A DNA stretch of 8,602 nt, taken from contig CAISZB010000016.1 of the NCBI GenBank assembly GCA_903889845.1, positions 1-8,602 of the forward strand, given 5' to 3'. This document shows, one piece after another, positions 5,858 to 8,602 of this stretch; the first letter of the stretch is position 1, and every line of letters starts with the position of its first letter. Position numbers and translations under genes: made by a program. The stretch is from an uncultured Verrucomicrobium sp. GTDB taxonomy: Bacteria; Verrucomicrobiota; Verrucomicrobiia; Methylacidiphilales; GAS474. The notes under the pieces are model-generated. The model did no database searches and was not told the DNA's origin. It saw nothing but the letters and a program-made list of their open reading frames with translations.

Positions 5858-5885
5858 TTGACGCCCCTCCGAAAGAGAGCATACT
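5858..5885 (+). promoter_or_regulatory. Promoter of the infA cluster
   Basis: TTGACG (5858-5863) and CATACT (5880-5885) are separated by 16 nt, matching the sigma-70-type consensus in five and four of six positions. They lie 52 nt before the infA ATG, outside the MITE-like element, so infA expression does not appear to depend on the element. Confidence 0.6.
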
Positions 5886-5937
5886 CTCCCCTCCGTTACC
5901 CCTCAGGTACGGCAAAACCGAAAAAAGCACCGCCCCT

Positions 5938-6222
5938 ATGTCGCTGGACAACATGATTGAAGTCGAAGGGAAGATCATCACGATCCTTCCCGGCACCATG
6001 TTCCGCGTCGAGCTGGACAACGGCCACGTCCTCCTGGCCCACATCTCGGGCAAGATGCGGAAGCACTTCGTCCGCCTCACCCACGGCGACCGAGTGAAGC
6101 TGGAAATGTCCCCCCACGACCTCGACAAGGCCCGCATCCTCTTCCGCCTCGACCGGCCTGCCGCCGACGGCTCCGTCGCCCCCCGCCGCCGTCGTCCCCA
6201 GGGCGGCAACCGCCGCCGGTAA
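5938..6222 (+). CDS. infA: Translation initiation factor IF-1 with basic C-terminal tail
   Basis: Residues 7-71 are a complete IF-1 S1-like OB fold, unmistakable from [25 protein letters not shown] and the [21 protein letters not shown] block. IF-1 occupies the 30S A site during initiation together with IF-2 and IF-3. ATG 5938 fits the usual IF-1 start, with about six residues before the IEVEG strand; a second in-frame ATG at 5953 is possible but less likely. No Shine-Dalgarno precedes it. The protein is 94 aa against 72 in E. coli. The extra 22 residues (from about 73) are Arg-rich ([14 protein letters not shown]) and are probably a flexible RNA-binding extension. It is the first gene after the promoter at 5858, followed 31 nt later by yajQ. 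Being in front of yajQ and EVE suggests joint transcription. Confidence 0.96.
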   Translation: MSLDNMIEVEGKIITILPGTMFRVELDNGHVLLAHISGKMRKHFVRLTHGDRVKLEMSPHDLDKARILFRLDRPAADGSVAPRRRRPQGGNRRR

Positions 6223-6253
6223 TTGCCGGTAAGAGGCCCCTCCCCGCTTTCCC

Positions 6254-6739
6254 ATGCCCTCCTTTGACGTCGTCTCCGAGGTCAACCAGGACGAAGTCCA
6301 GAATGCCCTGAACCAGGCCAACAAGGAGATCGCCACCCGCTTCGACTTCAAGGACGCGGGGGCCGAGATCACGCAGGAGAAAGCCTCAATCCAGCTCCGC
6401 GCCGTCAACGCCTTCAAATTGAAGGCCCTCTGCGAGATCGTCCTCGGCAAGCTCGCCAAGCGGAACGTCAGCCTGAAGAACATCGAGCAGAAGGAGCCCG
6501 ACGTCTCCTCCACCGGCAAGGCCTCGCAGACCCTCGTCGTGAAGCAGGGCCTGGAGGGCGACGTGGCGAAGCAGGTCGTCGCCGCCGCGAAGGAGACGAA
6601 GCTCAAGATCCAGGCCCACATCCAGGGCAACGAAGTCCGCGTCACCGGCAAGAACCGGGACGACCTCCAGACCGTCATCGCCGCGCTGCGCGCCGGGGAC
6701 TTCCCCGTCGCCCTCGGGTTCAAGAATTTCCGGGAGTAG
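6254..6739 (+). CDS. yajQ: YajQ-family nucleotide-binding protein (UPF0234)
   Basis: This 161-residue protein matches E. coli YajQ (about 163 aa) over its full length. It starts with the family signature MPSFDVVSEV and continues with DEVQNALNQANKEIATRFDFK. It keeps LRAVNAFKLKALCEIV and the AKRNVSLKNIE segment, and ends with KNRDDLQTVIAALRAGDFPVALGFKNFR. YajQ has two RRM-like domains and binds nucleotides; some family members act as cyclic-di-GMP effectors, and others have been linked to RNA or tRNA binding. Which applies here cannot be told. ATG 6254 is the family start. The nearest purine-rich stretch (AAGAGG, 6231-6236) is 17 nt upstream, too far for a usual Shine-Dalgarno. The EVE gene starts 5 nt after the stop. 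Confidence 0.95.
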   Translation: MPSFDVVSEVNQDEVQNALNQANKEIATRFDFKDAGAEITQEKASIQLRAVNAFKLKALCEIVLGKLAKRNVSLKNIEQKEPDVSSTGKASQTLVVKQGLEGDVAKQVVAAAKETKLKIQAHIQGNEVRVTGKNRDDLQTVIAALRAGDFPVALGFKNFRE

Positions 6740-6744
6740 CGCGC

Positions 6745-7152
6745 ATGGCCTCGTGGCTGGTGAAGCAGGAGCCGACGGCCTACGCCTTCTCCCTCTTCCA
6801 GAAGGAGAAGGAGACCGAGTGGACCGGCGTCCGCAATTTCCAGGCCCGGAACAATCTCCGCGCCATGCGCAAGGGGGACCGCGTCTTCTACTACCACTCC
6901 GTCGAGGAGCGGCAGGTCGTCGGCCTCGCCACCGTGGCGCAGGAAGCCCATCCCGATCCGACGGCGACGGAAGGCGATTGGTCGTGCGTCACGCTCCGCG
7001 CCGGGAAGGCCCTGCCGCAGCCCGTCTCCCTCGAAACGATCAAGACCGATCCGCTGCTGAAGGAAATCGCGTTGGTCCGCCAAAGCCGCCTCTCCGTCGT
7101 CCCGCTGACGGAGAAGGAAGCCGACCGCCTGGCGAAGCTGGGCGGCGCGTAG
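6745..7152 (+). CDS. EVE-domain protein
   Basis: This 135-residue protein consists of a single EVE domain, a PUA/YTH-like fold found in bacteria and in human THYN1. Diagnostic segments are WLVKQEPTAYAFSLF at the N-terminus, WTGVRNFQARNNLRAM (about 26-41), KGDRVFYYHS (about 43-52), VVGLATVAQEAHPDPTA and LVRQSRLSVVPLT near the end. EVE domains are thought to recognise modified bases in DNA or RNA; in restriction systems they are fused to nucleases, whereas stand-alone copies like this one are usually housekeeping proteins of unsettled role. GGAG (6733-6736), overlapping the yajQ stop, lies 8 nt before the ATG and serves as ribosome-binding site. The 5-nt gap to yajQ indicates one transcript. 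No nuclease or other defence gene is nearby. Confidence 0.93.
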   Translation: MASWLVKQEPTAYAFSLFQKEKETEWTGVRNFQARNNLRAMRKGDRVFYYHSVEERQVVGLATVAQEAHPDPTATEGDWSCVTLRAGKALPQPVSLETIKTDPLLKEIALVRQSRLSVVPLTEKEADRLAKLGGA

Positions 7153-7164
7153 TCCCGAGACCCG

Positions 7165-8196
7165 CTACTTCCCGGCCGCCGCGTCGGCCTTCATGAAGGC
7201 GATCGAGGCCTTCACTTCCTTCAGGAAGAGGGCGGCGAAGGCCATCTTTTCGATTCCCTTGCTCTCCGACACGGAGGAGGCGGCGAGGAGGTCGTCCTCC
7301 CAGACGAGGGAACCCGCCTTGCCGCCGACGGTGTAGGGCCAGAATTCGCAGAGCGTCGCGGAGACGTCGTATTCGCCGCTCGAATAATAGTCGGCCTCGC
7401 AGAGCTGCCAGCGGTCGGGCTGGGAGGGGGTCGGCGCGGGGATGACGACCGTCGCGCCGAGGGTGACGATGGCGTGGTGGTCGGCGACGAGGAATTCCCA
7501 GTTCGAGGCGAGGGACTCGGCGTTCCCCTTGCCGCCGTTCCCGAAGAGGCCGGTGGCGCGGAGGACGGGGGCCAGCTCCTGGCGGACCTTCGGGTCGTCG
7601 GTCAGGATGCCGCGCAGTTCCAGCGACGGGGAAATCGTCTTTCCCCCGGCGGTCTCGTAGGGCCGGGTGGTGAAGAGGTCGAGGGCGCGGGCGGAAAGGA
7701 TCTGCCGCCATCCGTGGGCGGGGTCGGGGTCCTTCGCCAGGGCCTCGGCCTCCGCCTTGCTCAGGTTGAGGTCGCCCGAGTCGGCGGCGGCGACGGCGTT
7801 CCGGCTCTGGTCGAAGAATTTTTTCTGGGCGGAGACCTTCGGATCGAGGGTGAGGGAGAGGTAATGGTCCTCCTGTCCGGCGGCGCCGAAAGGCGGCACC
7901 GTTTTCTTGTGGACGAAGATTTCGAGTTCGGGATGGCCGGAGGGGTTCCAGTCCCGGACGTAGGTGGCCGCTTCCTTCGGGGGGAACGGCAGCCAGTAGC
8001 AGGTTTGAACCCCCAGCCCCTTGTTGAAGTTGAAGTCGGTGCCGGTCGTGCCGAGGACCGTGTCGGCGTCGATGCTTTGGACTGAGTCGAAGACGGAAAA
8101 CCGGGCGAGGGCGTCGGGAATCCCGTCGGCGCGGAGGGGGAGGGATGGAGCGAGAGCGAGCAGGCCGAAGGCGACCGAAAGGAGGAAGGGCTTCAC
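7165..8196 (-). CDS. Exported protein of unknown function
   Basis: This 343-residue protein has a good Sec signal peptide: Lys2, a hydrophobic core at about 3-20 (FLLSVAFGLLALAPSLPL), and a likely cut after LRA at residue 23, before DG. It would thus be periplasmic or secreted. The mature part is globular, rich in aromatic residues, with three cysteines (in QTCYWLP, QLCEADYY and TLCEFWPY) and a Lys/Glu-rich C-terminal helix. I do not recognise the family. I chose the GTG at 8194-8196 because it places the signal peptide at the very N-terminus. The frame continues upstream to a TTG at 8299-8301, but those 35 residues look unlike a real N-terminus. No strong Shine-Dalgarno is visible. It converges on the EVE gene with a 12-nt gap. 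Confidence 0.75.
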   Translation of the reverse strand: MKPFLLSVAFGLLALAPSLPLRADGIPDALARFSVFDSVQSIDADTVLGTTGTDFNFNKGLGVQTCYWLPFPPKEAATYVRDWNPSGHPELEIFVHKKTVPPFGAAGQEDHYLSLTLDPKVSAQKKFFDQSRNAVAAADSGDLNLSKAEAEALAKDPDPAHGWRQILSARALDLFTTRPYETAGGKTISPSLELRGILTDDPKVRQELAPVLRATGLFGNGGKGNAESLASNWEFLVADHHAIVTLGATVVIPAPTPSQPDRWQLCEADYYSSGEYDVSATLCEFWPYTVGGKAGSLVWEDDLLAASSVSESKGIEKMAFAALFLKEVKASIAFMKADAAAGK

Positions 8197-8530
8197 TTGG
8201 ACCTGGAGCGTATCGTGTCGTGCCCTTACTGGCGATGAGGATTTCGGGGTGGGCACGAAGCAGTCGGTACCGCCCTTCGAACAAACCCGCGGCCAACTCA
8301 AAGTGCATAACAGGCTCTAGGCGGGACTTTGCATCGGCTTCGCAAACCGACTCTCCATTCTACAGTTGAATTTGGGGTCGCTTTATGGGGCGGAACCTAA
8401 ACCATGTTGCTGAATTCCGCTATTCTGGCCGGGCGGCGGCGATCGGCCCACACGATTCTCTAATCCCAAGGCGATGCATTTTTGGGAAGAAGCGTTACCG
8501 CGGCGGGGAAGGCGTAGTAAGCTCCCTCCC
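8197..8530. other. Divergent intergenic region, exported protein / LacI gene
   Basis: This 334-nt stretch separates two divergently transcribed genes and should hold promoters for both. On the minus strand TGTAGAAT (8364-8357) resembles an extended -10 box, without a convincing -35. CGGTTTGCGAAGCCG (minus strand, 8335-8349) forms a short hairpin. In 8197-8308 the minus strand stays open in two frames but with less GC at third positions than nearby genes, so I do not call it coding. I see no tRNA, terminator or mobile-element end here. Confidence 0.5.
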
Positions 8531-8602
8531 ATGCCTCCGACCATCCGCCTGCGCGACATCGCCCGGGAAGCGGGCTGCCATTACACGACCGTTTCCCTCG
8601 CC
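8531..8602 (+). CDS. LacI-family transcription regulator, 5' end only
   Basis: Only the first 24 codons are in the window. They read MPPTIRLRDIAREAGCHYTTVSLA, which is the start of a LacI-type helix-turn-helix: RLRDIAREAGC forms helix 1 and the turn, and HYTTVSLA is the recognition helix, where most relatives have VSRAL. The full protein should be about 340 residues with a periplasmic-binding-protein-like effector domain, usually sensing a sugar or nucleoside. The ATG at 8531 is where LacI proteins normally start; no Shine-Dalgarno precedes it. The regulated genes are probably to the right, outside the window. Confidence 0.85.
   Translation, partial: MPPTIRLRDIAREAGCHYTTVSLA

Noticed and set aside
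6215..6232. GCCGGTAA repeated twice (6215-6222, 6225-6232) between infA and yajQ.
   Set aside because: Two 8-bp copies, one covering the infA stop, are too little to call a functional repeat.
6745..7152. EVE gene as part of a defence island.
   Set aside because: No nuclease, methylase, helicase or other defence gene is nearby, and the EVE domain is not fused to anything.
8197..8308. Minus-strand frame upstream of the exported protein, beginning MHFELAAGLFEGRYRLLRAH.
   Set aside because: Third-position GC is lower than in nearby genes and the frame runs on as an antisense-like shadow over the real gene. A gene fragment is conceivable but unsupported.
1..8602. tRNA, rRNA, CRISPR array, phage genes.
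   Set aside because: Both strands were read for clover-leaf-like patterns, spaced direct repeats and phage-type proteins; none was seen.

Overview
This is an 8.6 kb piece of a GC-rich bacterial chromosome. Most of it is ordinary housekeeping and hypothetical genes, separated by a few unusual intergenic stretches. The gene set (a bS21 gene with its own strong ribosome-binding site, IF-1 with an Arg-rich tail, a DUF6580-type membrane protein, and a LacI regulator whose helix-turn-helix reads HYTTVSLA) suggests Verrucomicrobiota or a relative. That assignment rests on pattern recognition only; no marker gene settles it.

Layout, left to right. (1) The end of an unrecognised gene (1-392, +) is followed 3 nt later by tam, trans-aconitate 2-methyltransferase (396-1163, +). 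(2) An ankyrin-repeat protein (1224-2435, -) converges on tam. (3) About 430 nt of non-coding DNA holds a 16-bp GC palindrome, an 8-bp inverted repeat, a possible promoter and a foldable leader, and leads into rpsU (bS21, 2872-3090, +). rpsU ends at a textbook intrinsic terminator (3106-3151). (4) A transglutaminase-like Cys protease-fold protein (3216-4136, +) and a DUF6580 membrane protein (4173-4715, +) follow. (5) Converging on them with a 4-nt gap is a 242-aa protein (4720-5448, -) that looks like the sensor half of a methyl-accepting chemotaxis protein without HAMP or signalling domains. (6) Directly upstream of its ribosome-binding site is a 333-bp MITE-like element (5481-5813): 30-bp terminal inverted repeats, a 5-bp direct duplication CTAAG, further nested inverted repeats, and a 110-bp palindromic block present in only one arm. 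(7) A clear promoter then drives infA (IF-1), yajQ and an EVE-domain gene, closely spaced on the + strand. (8) A 343-aa exported protein of unknown function (7165-8196, -) converges on that cluster. (9) A 334-nt gap leads to the first 24 codons of a LacI-family regulator (8531 onward, +).

Functionally, infA and rpsU are translation genes. YajQ and EVE are nucleotide/RNA-binding-type proteins that share the infA transcription direction. The rest shows no obvious shared pathway. I see no complete defence system, prophage, CRISPR array, rRNA or tRNA. The most distinctive items are the MITE-like element with its nested palindromes, the sensor-only chemoreceptor relic beside it, and signs of post-transcriptional control around rpsU: alternative leader hairpins and an 8-nt perfect complement of the Shine-Dalgarno in the 3' UTR.
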